DNA from: Polynucleobacter sp. UK-FUSCHL-C3
Lineage (GTDB): Bacteria > Pseudomonadota > Gammaproteobacteria > Burkholderiales > Burkholderiaceae
Direction of reading: 5' to 3'
Length of the DNA stretch: 64,000 bases
Assembly: GCF_040409815.1 (NCBI RefSeq)
Contig: NZ_CP099959.1
Location: 1,116,001-1,180,000, forward strand
Part shown: positions 8,739-17,773 of the stretch, piece by piece
Numbering within the stretch: position 1 is the stretch's first letter
Layout: every line of letters starts with the position of its first letter
Position numbers and translations under genes: made by a program
Notes under the pieces: generated by a model
What the model was told of the DNA's origin: nothing
The model's input: only the letters and a program-made list of their open reading frames with translations
The model's database searches: none

Positions 8739-9967
8739 TCGCTTGGCTTCGTATTGCGATTCAAAGTGCGATTGCCCGCAAGGGGTCGATAGTAATTATG
8801 GTGCTCTCCACCACCATATCAGTCGCAATTTTGCTGGGAGTTTTTAAGATCCGTGATGACACCAAAACGAGCTTCTCTAATGCAATTAGCGGAGTTGACT
8901 TAGTACTTGGCGCCAAAGGTAGTCCTACGGAATTAATTCTATATAGCGTGTTTCATATTGGCAGAGCAACCAATACGATCTCAGCCCAACTAGAAACAAA
9001 AGTTCGCACTATGAAGCAAGTTGCTTGGATGGTTCCCATTCAACTTGGAGATAGTTATCGTAGCTACCCGGTAGTAGGAACGAGTATTGAGTTCTTTCAG
9101 CATATTCGAGCACAAGGACAGTCATTACGCTTTACTCAAGGTAGAGCACTAAGTGACCCGCGTTTATTTGAGGTGGTTTTAGGTAGCGCAATTGCTAAGA
9201 AGACCAACCATCGTATTGGTGAACAAATTGCTATTACTCATGGATCTGGTAGCGGCCCTAAACAAGATCACAGTAATTCACCTTTTAAGATTGTTGGCAT
9301 CTTAGAAGCCACTGGTACGCCTATTGATCAGACTATCTTGATCTCAACCAATGCCTTTGATGCCTTGCATGACATTCAAGATGGGGGTCTCCAATTTGCT
9401 AAGTTAAATCCAGAATCTCAGGTTAGCGCTTTCTTTATTGGTCTGAAAGAACGCAGTAGTGTATTTTCTGTACGACGGCAAATTGATGCCCTACCAGATG
9501 CAAATCTCATGGCAGTCATGCCAGGGGTTGCCTTAGACGATCTGTGGTCGACCATGGAGGTCGCAGAAAATGCCCTGCTATTAATGGCTCTTGGTGTTTT
9601 AATAACCACTATTCTGGGCATCACAGCAACACTATTAGTCTCACTGCAAAGTCGTCGCCGTGAACTCGCTATCTTTCGGGCGCTTGGTGTTAAGCCCTAT
9701 CAGCTATTGAGTCTGATTTTGATCGAAGCATTCTTAGTTTGCCTAAGCGGAATTATCCTGGGTTGGTTTGTATTACAAGGATTAATCTACGCATCGGCTG
9801 ATTACTTACGGAAGGAATGGGGGGTCGTGAGTGAACTAGGACTACCCACCCCAGACGATTTACTGTCTTTGCTATATTTAGTGATAATTGTTCTATTATT
9901 TGCAGGTATCCCGGCGATAAAAGCCTATCGCATGGCTTTGAATGACGGTTTAAACCCACCATCCTAA
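8735..9967 (+). CDS. FtsX/MacB-like ABC transporter permease
   Basis: The 410-residue protein has one N-terminal membrane helix (about 20-37), a large periplasmic domain (about 40-270) and three C-terminal helices (roughly 275-300, 325-345, 375-395). This is the FtsX-like permease topology. It overlaps the ATPase gene by 4 nt and the next gene by one base, so the operon is tightly coupled. In ZrgA-like clusters this permease is thought to work with the DUF2796 and DUF3299 proteins in metal handling. The direction of transport is unknown. Confidence 0.88.
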   Translation: MIAWLRIAIQSAIARKGSIVIMVLSTTISVAILLGVFKIRDDTKTSFSNAISGVDLVLGAKGSPTELILYSVFHIGRATNTISAQLETKVRTMKQVAWMVPIQLGDSYRSYPVVGTSIEFFQHIRAQGQSLRFTQGRALSDPRLFEVVLGSAIAKKTNHRIGEQIAITHGSGSGPKQDHSNSPFKIVGILEATGTPIDQTILISTNAFDALHDIQDGGLQFAKLNPESQVSAFFIGLKERSSVFSVRRQIDALPDANLMAVMPGVALDDLWSTMEVAENALLLMALGVLITTILGITATLLVSLQSRRRELAIFRALGVKPYQLLSLILIEAFLVCLSGIILGWFVLQGLIYASADYLRKEWGVVSELGLPTPDDLLSLLYLVIIVLLFAGIPAIKAYRMALNDGLNPPS

Positions 9968-10506
9968 TGAGACGCATTTTTCTACGACACTTAATCCAGG
10001 TACTTGCTGGTTCCGCACTCAGTTCCTTGGCCATCCCTGCGATTGGAAGCGCCTATAAAGAAGTGGAATGGGATGAGCTCATGCCCGAGGGGTGGCGAAA
10101 AAAAGTAATATTGGAGCTCACGCGTATGCGTCGGTATGGAAGTCTGACAGATGGCGATCCACGGGCAGATGAGGCATATGCAAGGCTCAAAAGAACCTGG
10201 GATGCTGCGCCCCCAACCAAAACATATATTGGCAAGCCAATCCGAATTGCTGGTTATGTGGTTCCTTTGGATGCCGAACGAATGCAAAGTAGTGATTTCC
10301 TGTTGGTACCCTACTTCGGCGCATGCGTTCATTCGCCTCCTCCGCCTGCCAATCAAATCATTTTGATTAAGCCCCCAAAAGGATCGCGCTTTCGCACCAT
10401 GGATGCGATTTGGATTGAAGGAATTCTGACCGAGGGTAAAACGAGCTCTGAAGTTGGCACCAGCACCTATGTTTTGACAGCAGACAAAATAACGCCGTAT
10501 CGATAG
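9967..10506 (+). CDS. DUF3299 exported protein of the metal operon
   Basis: The 179-residue protein has an N-terminal export signal (RRIFLRHLIQVLAGSALSSL, Tat-like double Arg) and a DUF3299 core with the hallmark VPYFGACVHSPPPPANQ at about residues 113-129. Cys and His in that loop suggest metal binding. DUF3299 genes recur beside DUF2796 and MacB-type ABC genes. Its start shares the last A of the permease stop. The TAG stop at 10504-10506 lies one base before the tRNA-Arg fragment, so the gene fills the module to its very edge with no terminator between. Confidence 0.85.
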   Translation: MRRIFLRHLIQVLAGSALSSLAIPAIGSAYKEVEWDELMPEGWRKKVILELTRMRRYGSLTDGDPRADEAYARLKRTWDAAPPTKTYIGKPIRIAGYVVPLDAERMQSSDFLLVPYFGACVHSPPPPANQIILIKPPKGSRFRTMDAIWIEGILTEGKTSSEVGTSTYVLTADKITPYR

Positions 10507-10507
10507 T

Positions 10508-10552
10508 TGGCCTGCCCAGCACGATTCGAACGTGCGACCTACGCCTTAGAAG
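10508..10552 (-). repeat. tRNA-Arg 3' fragment 3
   Basis: These 45 nt are identical to the 3' part of the intact tRNA-Arg at 61838 (CCA end through the anticodon loop, ending CTTAGAAG on the plus strand). The sequence then switches from tRNA to the module tail AAATCGTGGCT. It begins 2 nt after the DUF3299 stop codon. Confidence 0.93.
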
Positions 10553-10630
10553 AAATCGTGGCTATTCAAAAGGTTTTATATTTCAATAACTTACAGCATA
10601 AAACTGGCACTGTGTAACAAACTGTGTTGC
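10553..10630 (-). repeat. Conserved attP-like tail with tandem decamers, copy 1
   Basis: The tail AAATCGTGGCT...TTTCAATAACTTACAGCATAAAA is shared with five other fragments and ends at 10609-10630 in two direct copies of a decamer resembling ACTGTGYAAT, 12 bp apart; the second is degenerate here (ACTGTGTTGC). Paired short direct repeats beside a core site are typical of integrase arm sites. That function is inferred. Confidence 0.65.
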
Positions 10631-10646
10631 AAAATTATTCAAACTT

Positions 10647-11405
10647 CTATTCAAAACGCCACGTGATGCCAAAACCAATTTGTCTATCTATTTCTGCACT
10701 ATTAAGCCCCTTCTTATAACCAACGTCAAATTCAAAATTATCGCTGATTGAAAAAATTGCTCCAACAATAGCAAATCGCGGTTTTTCTAGTTGCGCTCGA
10801 TCCTGAGAATCCGCTATTCCAAAATCTGCTACGAGAGTAATTCCTTCATTAAGCTGAGCAAGGATAGCAAAAGAGGAGCGAGTAATAGATGATCGTTTTT
10901 CGTCTAAATCAATTTGGCGTGAAAAATGATTATAAGTTTTCCCAAAATTTACTAAAAAAGTAAAAGGTTTTAGGTCATATTCAAGCATTAAAGTGTATGC
11001 ATAACTATTTTTTCCGTTACCTAAACCTTTATTTTCATTTCCACTAGCAACAATTAATTCAGGCTTTACGCCAAAAGATACACCTTGATTTTCAAACAAA
11101 CGCCACTTTAATCCAACGCTACCATCATTTAATCCAGCACTTTGACCGCTTGTATTACCCCATGTATACGGTACGTTAAAAAAAATATCAACTTCATTTG
11201 AAATACCATATGTGTAAGTAAATGCTGCGGTATTTGTATCAACATTCGACATTGAAGCAAAATCAGAATTCAATTCAATTTGATTTCTACCGCTGCCTTG
11301 GGTAGTATTATCTTCACTAACTAAGGGATGGGCTGCATAAGCACTACATATAGAAAAATACAGCATCACCACCATGAGCAATTTTCTAAAATTAATTATG
11401 GGCAT
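10647..11405 (-). CDS. Outer-membrane beta-barrel transporter-like protein (Phenol_MetA_deg family)
   Basis: The 252-residue protein has a signal peptide (LLMVVMLYFSICSAYA, cut near residue 24) and then alternating amphipathic strands rich in aromatic residues (for example EVDIFFNVPYTWGN and SFGVKPELIVASG) ending in a terminal aromatic strand GFGITWRFE. This matches the transporter-annotated barrel family once linked to meta-pathway phenol degradation and often found by metal transport genes. It is divergent from the ZIP-like gene at 11509. The substrate is unknown; a link to metal passage is only contextual. Confidence 0.75.
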   Translation of the reverse strand: MPIINFRKLLMVVMLYFSICSAYAAHPLVSEDNTTQGSGRNQIELNSDFASMSNVDTNTAAFTYTYGISNEVDIFFNVPYTWGNTSGQSAGLNDGSVGLKWRLFENQGVSFGVKPELIVASGNENKGLGNGKNSYAYTLMLEYDLKPFTFLVNFGKTYNHFSRQIDLDEKRSSITRSSFAILAQLNEGITLVADFGIADSQDRAQLEKPRFAIVGAIFSISDNFEFDVGYKKGLNSAEIDRQIGFGITWRFE

Positions 11406-11508
11406 TTATTGATAAATTTTCTATTTGATGTGGGTAGTTGTTTAACTGAACTATGAAGTTATTACCATTTAAAAGTCAATCTTAAATCAACAATAAGGGG
11501 TATATCTA

Positions 11509-12882
11509 ATGGACAAATATGTATTTTGGGCGGGTATTGTCGGTGCATTCAGTGCAATATCTCTATTAATTGGCTCAGTTATTGGTGTTAGTTTCAAACT
11601 TCCTAAAACTTATATTGGGTTATTTGCAGCATTCGGAGCTGGTGCACTTCTGTCTGCTCTTGCTATTGAATTAATTGCGCCTACCATTACTGCGTTTACA
11701 TCAGCAACAAACGAAGTCGATCGACTACGCGAATCACATCATTTCCTAGTTCTTGTCATTGGTTGCGCTTTTGGCGGTGTGATTTTTGTATTACTCGATC
11801 AACTAGTTAATGCAAAAGGTGGCTATCTTCGAAAAACTGCATATATATTTTCAAAGGTGGCAATTGAAAGGAAGTCATTTCATCACAAAGCACTGAATGA
11901 GTTGATTAAATCTCGCGTATTCGTAAATCTTCCATATGAAAAAATATCACTTGTAATAGATCATTTTCGTCCACGCTTTTTTAATGCAGGAGAATCAATC
12001 TTTGTACAAGGTGATAAATCTCATGGGATTTATATGGTTCGCAAAGGTACTGTAGAGATTTACCAAAAGGATCATCCGCAACCTATTCAACTAGGGCATG
12101 GTGAAATTATTGGTGAAATCTCATTTATTGCTGGTCGTCCATATAGTACAGATTGCGTTGCTAAAACAAATGTTGAATTAATGCTTTTAACAACTCATGA
12201 ATTAGAAAGTATACAAAAACAAGTCCCAGAATTTGAACAACGACTAAAAGACCTTGCAGCAGAACGATTGGATGAAAATAAAAAGTTTTCTGAACAAGAA
12301 AATATGGAAAAACAACGTTGGACTTCACTTGCTATTGATGCCATCCACCATGGCACAACAATTCCCTCGCGTGAAGAAATGAGTTCTAGGCATGCCGAAC
12401 ATAAAAATGCTGCATTCGCAATCTGGCTCGGCATTATGCTCGATGGAATACCTGAAAGTTTCATCATTGGATCCACAATAATTGCTGCCGTTTTAGCCGC
12501 TACCATGGCTGGTAATGAGCCGTCATTTTGGTCTATTCTGCCCTATACATTAATAGCCGGCTTATTTCTTTCAAATATGCCAGAAGCTCTATCAAGTTCC
12601 CAACAAATGAAATTGCAAGGAATGTCTTCTCTCAAAATACTGTTGCTATGGGGATCATTAGTTGTTCTAACAGGTTTGGGGGCAGCTCTTGGTGCTGCTA
12701 TTAGCGAACATGTTAATCATGGAACATTAATTTTTATTGAGGGTATCGCAGCTGGGGCAATGCTTACAATGATTTGTGCCGCTATGCTTCCTGAAGCTGC
12801 TCATTTAGCCAATTCGAATCTTGTAGGATTGTCAACACTTGCGGGCTTTTTATGTTCAATATTATTTAAACTATTAGAATAA
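11509..12882 (+). CDS. ZIP-type metal transporter with internal cyclic-nucleotide-binding domain
   Basis: The 457-residue protein is a split transporter. Residues 1-105 hold three membrane helices, about 140-255 form a Crp/CAP-like cNMP-binding beta-roll (FNAGESIFVQGDKSHGIYMV, then GEISFIAGRPYSTDCV with the phosphate-cassette Arg), and 300-457 hold further helices. The ZIP metal-site helices read LGIMLDGIPESFIIG and LFLSNMPEALSSS, matching HNxPEG-type positions with D and N replacing the usual His. This suggests altered metal choice. A ligand-gated metal carrier is inferred. The stop lies 2 nt before the tRNA fragment at 12885. The preceding Shine-Dalgarno-like AAGGGG supports the start. Confidence 0.8.
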   Translation: MDKYVFWAGIVGAFSAISLLIGSVIGVSFKLPKTYIGLFAAFGAGALLSALAIELIAPTITAFTSATNEVDRLRESHHFLVLVIGCAFGGVIFVLLDQLVNAKGGYLRKTAYIFSKVAIERKSFHHKALNELIKSRVFVNLPYEKISLVIDHFRPRFFNAGESIFVQGDKSHGIYMVRKGTVEIYQKDHPQPIQLGHGEIIGEISFIAGRPYSTDCVAKTNVELMLLTTHELESIQKQVPEFEQRLKDLAAERLDENKKFSEQENMEKQRWTSLAIDAIHHGTTIPSREEMSSRHAEHKNAAFAIWLGIMLDGIPESFIIGSTIIAAVLAATMAGNEPSFWSILPYTLIAGLFLSNMPEALSSSQQMKLQGMSSLKILLLWGSLVVLTGLGAALGAAISEHVNHGTLIFIEGIAAGAMLTMICAAMLPEAAHLANSNLVGLSTLAGFLCSILFKLLE

Positions 12883-12884
12883 AC

Positions 12885-12929
12885 TGGCCTGCCCAGCACG
12901 ATTCGAACGTGCGACCTACGCCTTAGAAG
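12885..12929 (-). repeat. tRNA-Arg 3' fragment 4
   Basis: This 45-nt copy is identical to the 3' part of the intact tRNA-Arg. It begins 2 nt after the stop of the ZIP-like gene and is followed by the attP-like tail. Confidence 0.93.
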
Positions 12930-13007
12930 AAATCGTGGCTGTTTATAGGTCTATATATTTCAATGGCTTACAGCATAAAAATGCTACTGTGTAATAAACT
13001 GTGCAAT
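12930..13007 (-). repeat. Conserved attP-like tail with tandem decamers, copy 2
   Basis: The tail AAATCGTGGCTG...TTTCAATGGCTTACAGC ends in the decamer pair ACTGTGTAAT-aa-ACTGTGCAAT at 12986-13007. It matches the tails at 10553, 23670, 29093, 42836 and 56879. Confidence 0.7.
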
Positions 13008-13036
13008 ACCTTAATAGGGGTTTATTCATTTACTCA

Positions 13037-14269
13037 CTACTTAAGTCCCATACAATTTGCGTAATACGTGACCGTTGCAGGCCAGTCTGAAAATACACCC
13101 TTAACACCAACTTGCTTAGCCAGCACATCTAAAACCTCATAAATTTGCCCATCTGATTTAATTGCGGACTTAATGGATTGGTGATACCACGATCCTCCTT
13201 CAGTTAGAGGGCCATCCCGCTCTAAAGTCCATGTAATTATATTTAGTTTAGCGTTGCGTGCCGCTTTAGCGTATGCCGAGGGTACGATCTGATTTTTAGT
13301 ATCTACAGTCAGGAGCACCCAGATAGGTGGCGCTATATAACGAACCCCCATGGCATATAGCTCATCCATAGTGGGCTTCAGATTATTTGGTGTTGCAGGA
13401 TTAAAAGACGATATGGTGTAGCGCCCATCTAGATAGATTGCCTGCTTACCAAATTCTGGCTCATTTTTTATCCAATACATAACATCCTGCAAATTGAAGG
13501 ATTGTGGGAATACATCTGAAGGTGAAATTCCTGCTTCCTTATAGTCATTAATTAGCGCTTGCGCATATTGCTCTTGTGTGAATCCTAAATAAGGGATTGG
13601 TACCACTGCTTCTTTGAGCTCAGGAGTAAATTTACCGCCATACTTTTTAAAAAGAGCAATAGATTCTTTGTGGCTTAACAATGTTCCACCCATGCTTGAA
13701 TAAAGATCAGTACGCCAGTATGGAGTACCAGCTAGATACGTTTTAATATCTTTTGCATTTCGATTAACACCATCCATTTTTCCTTTTAAGGATTTAAATT
13801 GCTCAAATGTAATATCCGAAGTTCTACATTCACTGATTGCAGGTATTTCTCCTTGTGCAGGAGTGAATGGTTTGTGGCAATTTTTGGCAAGCGGAGTTAA
13901 TAAAATATTAGTAGTGGTATGTAGATCATTTTGCGCATGTCGACAAACAAGTTGTTTGTCTCTTGTAAACGTAACATCACATTCAAAAATCCCTGCCCCC
14001 ATAGTTGCGGCAGCTATATTAGACTCAACAGTATGCTCGGGAAACTGCAGTGGCGCTCCTCGATGCGCAATAGAAAAGCGAGATTGACGTGGCGTATTTT
14101 TGGCACAGCTTAATAATTTGGTTTTCAATTCACTATCGGCCATTAAACTAATTAAGTATTGAGGACGCACGCCGTACTGCAATTCTTGCGAATAAGTTGG
14201 CATACTAATTGAAATGCAAATTAATAAGCATCCAATTGTGCCTTTATTAATGTAATTTTTTAAGTTCAT
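13037..14269 (-). CDS. Glycerophosphodiester phosphodiesterase (GDPD), exported
   Basis: The protein (410 residues from the ATG at 14269; a TTG three codons upstream is an alternative) has a signal peptide (GCLLICISISMPTYS) and a GDPD TIM-barrel. Motifs are SIAHRGAPLQFPEHTVESN with the catalytic His and the metal-binding Glu, and GIFECDVTFTRDKQLVCRHA with the second acidic pair and His. It would cleave glycerophosphodiesters to glycerol-3-phosphate and an alcohol in the periplasm, giving phosphorus and carbon from lipid head groups. The long form with inserts after the first motif is seen in periplasmic GlpQ-like enzymes. It stands alone in this part of the module. Confidence 0.88.
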   Translation of the reverse strand: MNLKNYINKGTIGCLLICISISMPTYSQELQYGVRPQYLISLMADSELKTKLLSCAKNTPRQSRFSIAHRGAPLQFPEHTVESNIAAATMGAGIFECDVTFTRDKQLVCRHAQNDLHTTTNILLTPLAKNCHKPFTPAQGEIPAISECRTSDITFEQFKSLKGKMDGVNRNAKDIKTYLAGTPYWRTDLYSSMGGTLLSHKESIALFKKYGGKFTPELKEAVVPIPYLGFTQEQYAQALINDYKEAGISPSDVFPQSFNLQDVMYWIKNEPEFGKQAIYLDGRYTISSFNPATPNNLKPTMDELYAMGVRYIAPPIWVLLTVDTKNQIVPSAYAKAARNAKLNIITWTLERDGPLTEGGSWYHQSIKSAIKSDGQIYEVLDVLAKQVGVKGVFSDWPATVTYYANCMGLK

Positions 14270-14310
14270 TGGTAACAATTTCTTTTAATCATAAATTTAA
14301 CTAAACGATC

Positions 14311-14336
14311 AAGAAAAAAGCCATCATACGATGGCT
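14311..14336 (-). terminator. Rho-independent terminator
   Basis: A perfect hairpin GCCATC-atac-GATGGC is followed on the minus strand by TTTTTTCTT. It lies downstream of the small minus-strand gene at 14455 and upstream of the GDPD gene, so it ends the former transcript. Confidence 0.75.
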
Positions 14337-14454
14337 TATCTTATATACAGTTATATATTAATTTATTATGCTAATTATTACTGTAGCAGCCAAGATTGCA
14401 AATAACCCTAGTAGTAAATACGTACCTATACCGGGGGTGTGAAAAAAAATGTCT

Positions 14455-14649
14455 TTATCCATGAATAATCTTTCCCATTAGTAAAAAGTTGTCCTCGCGA
14501 TACTCATCTATCTCGATATTGTTGAACTTATCTTTACTTTTATCTCTATGAAGATATTGCCAAATCATTCGGTCCTTTAAAACCTTCTGTGTATACAGTT
14601 TCCTGCCAAAATTATTTTCAAGCATCACCATGTCATTACAGTTGATCAT
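14455..14649 (-). CDS. Small protein with RxxWQ motif, family member 1
   Basis: The 64-residue protein has no recognised domain. Its centre reads LKDRMIWQYLHRDKSKDKF and its tail is acidic. The [DE]RxxWQ core is shared with the small proteins at 20883 and 28512, suggesting a diverged paralogous family spread over three modules. A GGGAGTG Shine-Dalgarno-like sequence precedes the ATG, and a good terminator follows at 14311. Function unknown. Confidence 0.5.
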   Translation of the reverse strand: MINCNDMVMLENNFGRKLYTQKVLKDRMIWQYLHRDKSKDKFNNIEIDEYREDNFLLMGKIIHG

Positions 14650-15251
14650 ATGTCACTCCCATAAAAAATAAATCTGTGAGACCAATACAAAAGTACTAAT
14701 GACTAATTTAACTATTTTTTAAGAACTTTCAATAACAAATTTTTTCTGTCCATTTTTCTCGCATCATGGAAAGTCATATTACAGTCAATGCTTTCAACCG
14801 ATTTATGCCGATTGAATTTATATATCAAATTTTTTTACACAAGGGTTATATGAATTTAGCTACGTATAACAACGGGATAGATGTTTTTTATCATTCTGAT
14901 CCTTTGTATTGTCATAAATGAATTTTTTTCACATCATAAAATATTTCAATTCAAAAAAATGGAATCACAAACGCTTAAATGGATGCTGATAACGACACGA
15001 TAACGAACCCCTTGATTTATAAATTTCTTGTTAAAGACACTTTCTGTCAAGGTGTGGGCGACCAGAAGTTCTGGGGAAAATAGTTCTTGCTTAGACAATC
15101 TAAGATCTAAGATATTGAAAACCCTCATTTGGACTGTTAAGACTTTTTGTAATGCTGTGAAGTACCAACTAAGGCACATGCCCGACTCTAAACCTAGAAT
15201 ATTGCTAAAAAAATATTGCTATCTAGTCTAGATTGACGCAGAGAAAGAGAA
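14650..15251. other. Non-coding interval, nothing recognised
   Basis: About 600 bases of AT-rich sequence separate two minus-strand genes. The open frames here (for example 14946-15179 minus and 15028-15231 plus) lack family resemblance, start signals and coding character. No tRNA fragment, inverted repeat or mobile-element gene was seen. Confidence 0.4.
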
Positions 15252-15818
15252 CTATTTACAAGCCAATGCTTCAACAGTTTTATGTTGAGATGCTCTTTGG
15301 GCCATTAAATCAAATCGTCTGCGAGTATTATTTTTCATAAAATATTCAATCACTGCCGATGGAATAATTGAGTCGGGCTCAATCCATGCCTCATACTTAA
15401 AGTTAGTTTTTCCATTTTCTGATGTCAATCTCCAACTACCCATATAAGATTTCATATCTCCACTAATTTGCTTAAAAGCTAAAGTTCTATTTGGGGTCTC
15501 AATAAATTCCATGACCGATCTCATCTCAATACGGAAAAAGAGTGACTGCTCTTCAATCAATCGATAAACCCGAACTTTATTGCCCACCCTAGAAATAATC
15601 TTAATTTCCAAAATGCCTGGAATATTTTTTGCACCCTCATAGTCTGTAATAAAGGAAAAAGCATTGCAGATATTCATGGGTATAGCATAACTTGCTTGAA
15701 TATGATAACGGCCCTCAATTTGAACTACGCTAACCTCAACGTCAAATGGATTTATGTTCTCTTGAGCATAGCCCTGGGTCATGAGCAAAACTAGCATTAG
15801 AGAAAAAATCCATTTCAT
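15252..15818 (-). CDS. Exported SRPBCC/START-like (polyketide cyclase or COQ10-type) lipid-binding protein
   Basis: The 188-residue protein has a signal peptide (MKWIFSLMLVLLMTQGYA) followed by a helix-grip fold pattern: SYAIPMNICNAFSFITDYEGAKNIPGILEIKIISR is the classic opening of SRPBCC/COQ10-like domains, and YEAWIEPDSIIPSAVIEYFM resembles their C-terminal helix region. Such domains bind hydrophobic ligands. Periplasmic members are poorly characterised. It is monocistronic, separated by about 250 nt from the HTH gene on the other strand. The ligand is unknown. Confidence 0.75.
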   Translation of the reverse strand: MKWIFSLMLVLLMTQGYAQENINPFDVEVSVVQIEGRYHIQASYAIPMNICNAFSFITDYEGAKNIPGILEIKIISRVGNKVRVYRLIEEQSLFFRIEMRSVMEFIETPNRTLAFKQISGDMKSYMGSWRLTSENGKTNFKYEAWIEPDSIIPSAVIEYFMKNNTRRRFDLMAQRASQHKTVEALACK

Positions 15819-16064
15819 TCCTGTATTTTAGAATTAATAATTCATGTCGTTTAAAACGACATTATTATGCAGATCGCTATTCTCACGCCTAACTTCTAAT
15901 GAAAAAGTCACATTTATCATTGGTTGTTTTGTTTCGGATGCAAGGTCTTTTTACCAAAAAGCCATAAAGTTCTTTTCAAGTAAAAAGATTTACAAAGTTT
16001 TATATTGAAATTTTATTTTTAGAGTAATTTTGATCTGTAACAAAAATGTAACTAAAGTGTAATC

Positions 16065-16433
16065 ATGTACCGGTTTAATGAGATTTCTGCTACCAATTCT
16101 CATACTTACAACTCCAAAATTATGTTGTCCAATGACATTCGTACGGCAAAACAAATTGGTAAGCTATTAAAAAGCTCGAGGGAGGCGCAATGCGCTAACA
16201 TTAAACATTTATCTTTGCAATGTGGTTTAAGTGTGGCTCAATTAGTTCATCTTGAGAGTGGTAATCTATTCGCATTTGAGAGAAATCTCGAAAGGATGAT
16301 AGGCTTCTCTTATGTTTATGCTCATGCATTAAATGTTGATGTTAATACTCTTTGTCAGGATTTAATTTTTTCGACAATAAATAATAATCCAATGCCCGTG
16401 GAGAGTTACATTCCACGATTTTTATTAAAATAA
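16065..16433 (+). CDS. RodZ-like helix-turn-helix protein
   Basis: The 122-residue protein (a start at 16122 giving 103 residues is equally possible; neither has a clear ribosome site) contains an HTH_25/XRE-like fold: IGKLLKSSREAQCANIKHLSLQCGLSVAQLVHLESGN, then a segment resembling the third and fourth helices. This resembles the N-terminal domain of the MreB partner RodZ, but the transmembrane and periplasmic parts are absent. The protein at 22052 has the same fold and sits beside bactofilin genes. A role in transcription or cytoskeleton attachment is possible. Confidence 0.65.
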   Translation: MYRFNEISATNSHTYNSKIMLSNDIRTAKQIGKLLKSSREAQCANIKHLSLQCGLSVAQLVHLESGNLFAFERNLERMIGFSYVYAHALNVDVNTLCQDLIFSTINNNPMPVESYIPRFLLK

Positions 16434-16492
16434 ATCTATAAGAGTTTAAAAGCTCCTCCCCAACATACTTAACTGCCAAAAGGAGAAGTCAA

Positions 16493-16663
16493 GTGGATCT
16501 TATTTTGAAGAAATTACAAGAAGGTGAATGAATAAGTTTGGACGAATTTAGAACTTTAAAGTATAAAGAGCGAGAGTTTTTATTTAATAAAATCCAGTAT
16601 TGGTGTCTATATGAAAAAGATGACCCCGCTTTTTTTGCAGTCGGAAAAATTGCAAACAAATAG
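16493..16663 (+). pseudogene. Small gene with in-frame TGA
   Basis: An excellent ribosome site AGGAGA lies 8 nt before a GTG at 16493. The frame reads VDLILKKLQEGE, meets TGA at 16529, and continues in the same frame as ISLDEFRTLKYKEREF...AVGKIANK to TAG at 16661. One G-to-A change from TGG (Trp) would explain the stop. The product would be about 56 residues and has no recognised family. It follows the HTH gene by 60 nt. Confidence 0.45.
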
Positions 16664-16810
16664 TGCTCTTATTATTAATCTTTAATATCAATTTGTCGTA
16701 TTTTTTTCTAAGGTCAAGTATTTTGCTAAAGTATATTTATCTCTATTAATAAAGCCGTATTTAGTTTGTAGTAGTTATACCACTCCATTTCCCATAAAGC
16801 TCATTTTTTT

Positions 16811-17773
16811 ATGTTAATTAATTGTGCATCCTACAAAAATGGTAAAAAAGTTGCTGATCTAGATCCTGAATCAATCGACTATCATTTAAAGAGAACTAAC
16901 GAATTCATTTGGGTTGCTTCGTTAGATCCAACTCTCGATGAGGTAAACCAAATGAGGAATACCTTTGATCTTCATCCATTAGCCGTTGAAGATGCTTTAA
17001 ATGGTCATCAACGACCCAAAATTGAGGAATACGGCAGAAGTTTATTTGCTGTGATTCAGATTCTTACCCTAAAGCAAGAGATCGAAGTTGGCGAATTGGA
17101 TATATTTGTTGGAGAAGATTATGTTTATTCTGTTCGAAATAGATCAAATGTAGGTTTTCTTGGAGTCCGCGAGCGTTGTGAACAGGAGCCTGATTTATTA
17201 AAACAAGGCCCTGGATTTGTAATGTACGCCTTGATTGATGCTGTGGTTGATCGCTATTTTCCGATTGTTGATCATCTTGAAACAGAACTTGAAGAAATTG
17301 AGGATAAATTATTTGAGCCTAATCTTACTCAAGAGAATATTGAACGTTTATTTGAATTAAAAAAAAAGGTGATGTTCGTTAAACATGCTGTCACGCCTTT
17401 AATGGAGGCTGTTGGTAAATTTTCTGGTGGAAGAGTGCCGCCAGTGTGCGTTAACAGTATGGAGTATTTTAGAGATTTATACGATCACCTATCGCGTATT
17501 AATTCTATTATTGAAGGAATGCGCGAAGCCATTGCTACTGCTATTCAGGTAAGCTTATCTCAAATTGCTTTGGACCAGAATAATGTTCAAAAGCGTCTAG
17601 CAGCATGGGCTGCTATTTTTGCCGTAGCGACCGCTTTTGCTGGTATTTGGGGCATGAATTTTGAACAAATGCCTGAGCTCAAGTGGAGTTATGGCTATCC
17701 TCTCGCAGTTGGGTTTATTGTTATATCGTGTTTATTTTTATTTTGGCGCTTTCGACGGGCGGGTTGGCTTTAA
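16811..17773 (+). CDS. corA: CorA-type magnesium/cobalt transporter
   Basis: The 320-residue protein has the CorA layout: a cytoplasmic alpha/beta funnel domain, a long helix (about 150-270) and two C-terminal membrane helices. The selectivity motif GMN lies at about residue 281 in GIWGMNFEQMPELKWSYGYP, followed by the second helix and a basic tail WRFRRAGWL, all hallmark features. It would allow passive uptake of Mg2+ or Co2+/Ni2+. It stands alone in its module. No Mg riboswitch-like structure was recognised upstream. Confidence 0.95.
   Translation: MLINCASYKNGKKVADLDPESIDYHLKRTNEFIWVASLDPTLDEVNQMRNTFDLHPLAVEDALNGHQRPKIEEYGRSLFAVIQILTLKQEIEVGELDIFVGEDYVYSVRNRSNVGFLGVRERCEQEPDLLKQGPGFVMYALIDAVVDRYFPIVDHLETELEEIEDKLFEPNLTQENIERLFELKKKVMFVKHAVTPLMEAVGKFSGGRVPPVCVNSMEYFRDLYDHLSRINSIIEGMREAIATAIQVSLSQIALDQNNVQKRLAAWAAIFAVATAFAGIWGMNFEQMPELKWSYGYPLAVGFIVISCLFLFWRFRRAGWL

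Noticed and set aside
14946..15231. Two overlapping opposite frames of 67-77 codons
   Set aside because: Neither has a start signal or family resemblance, and they shadow each other.
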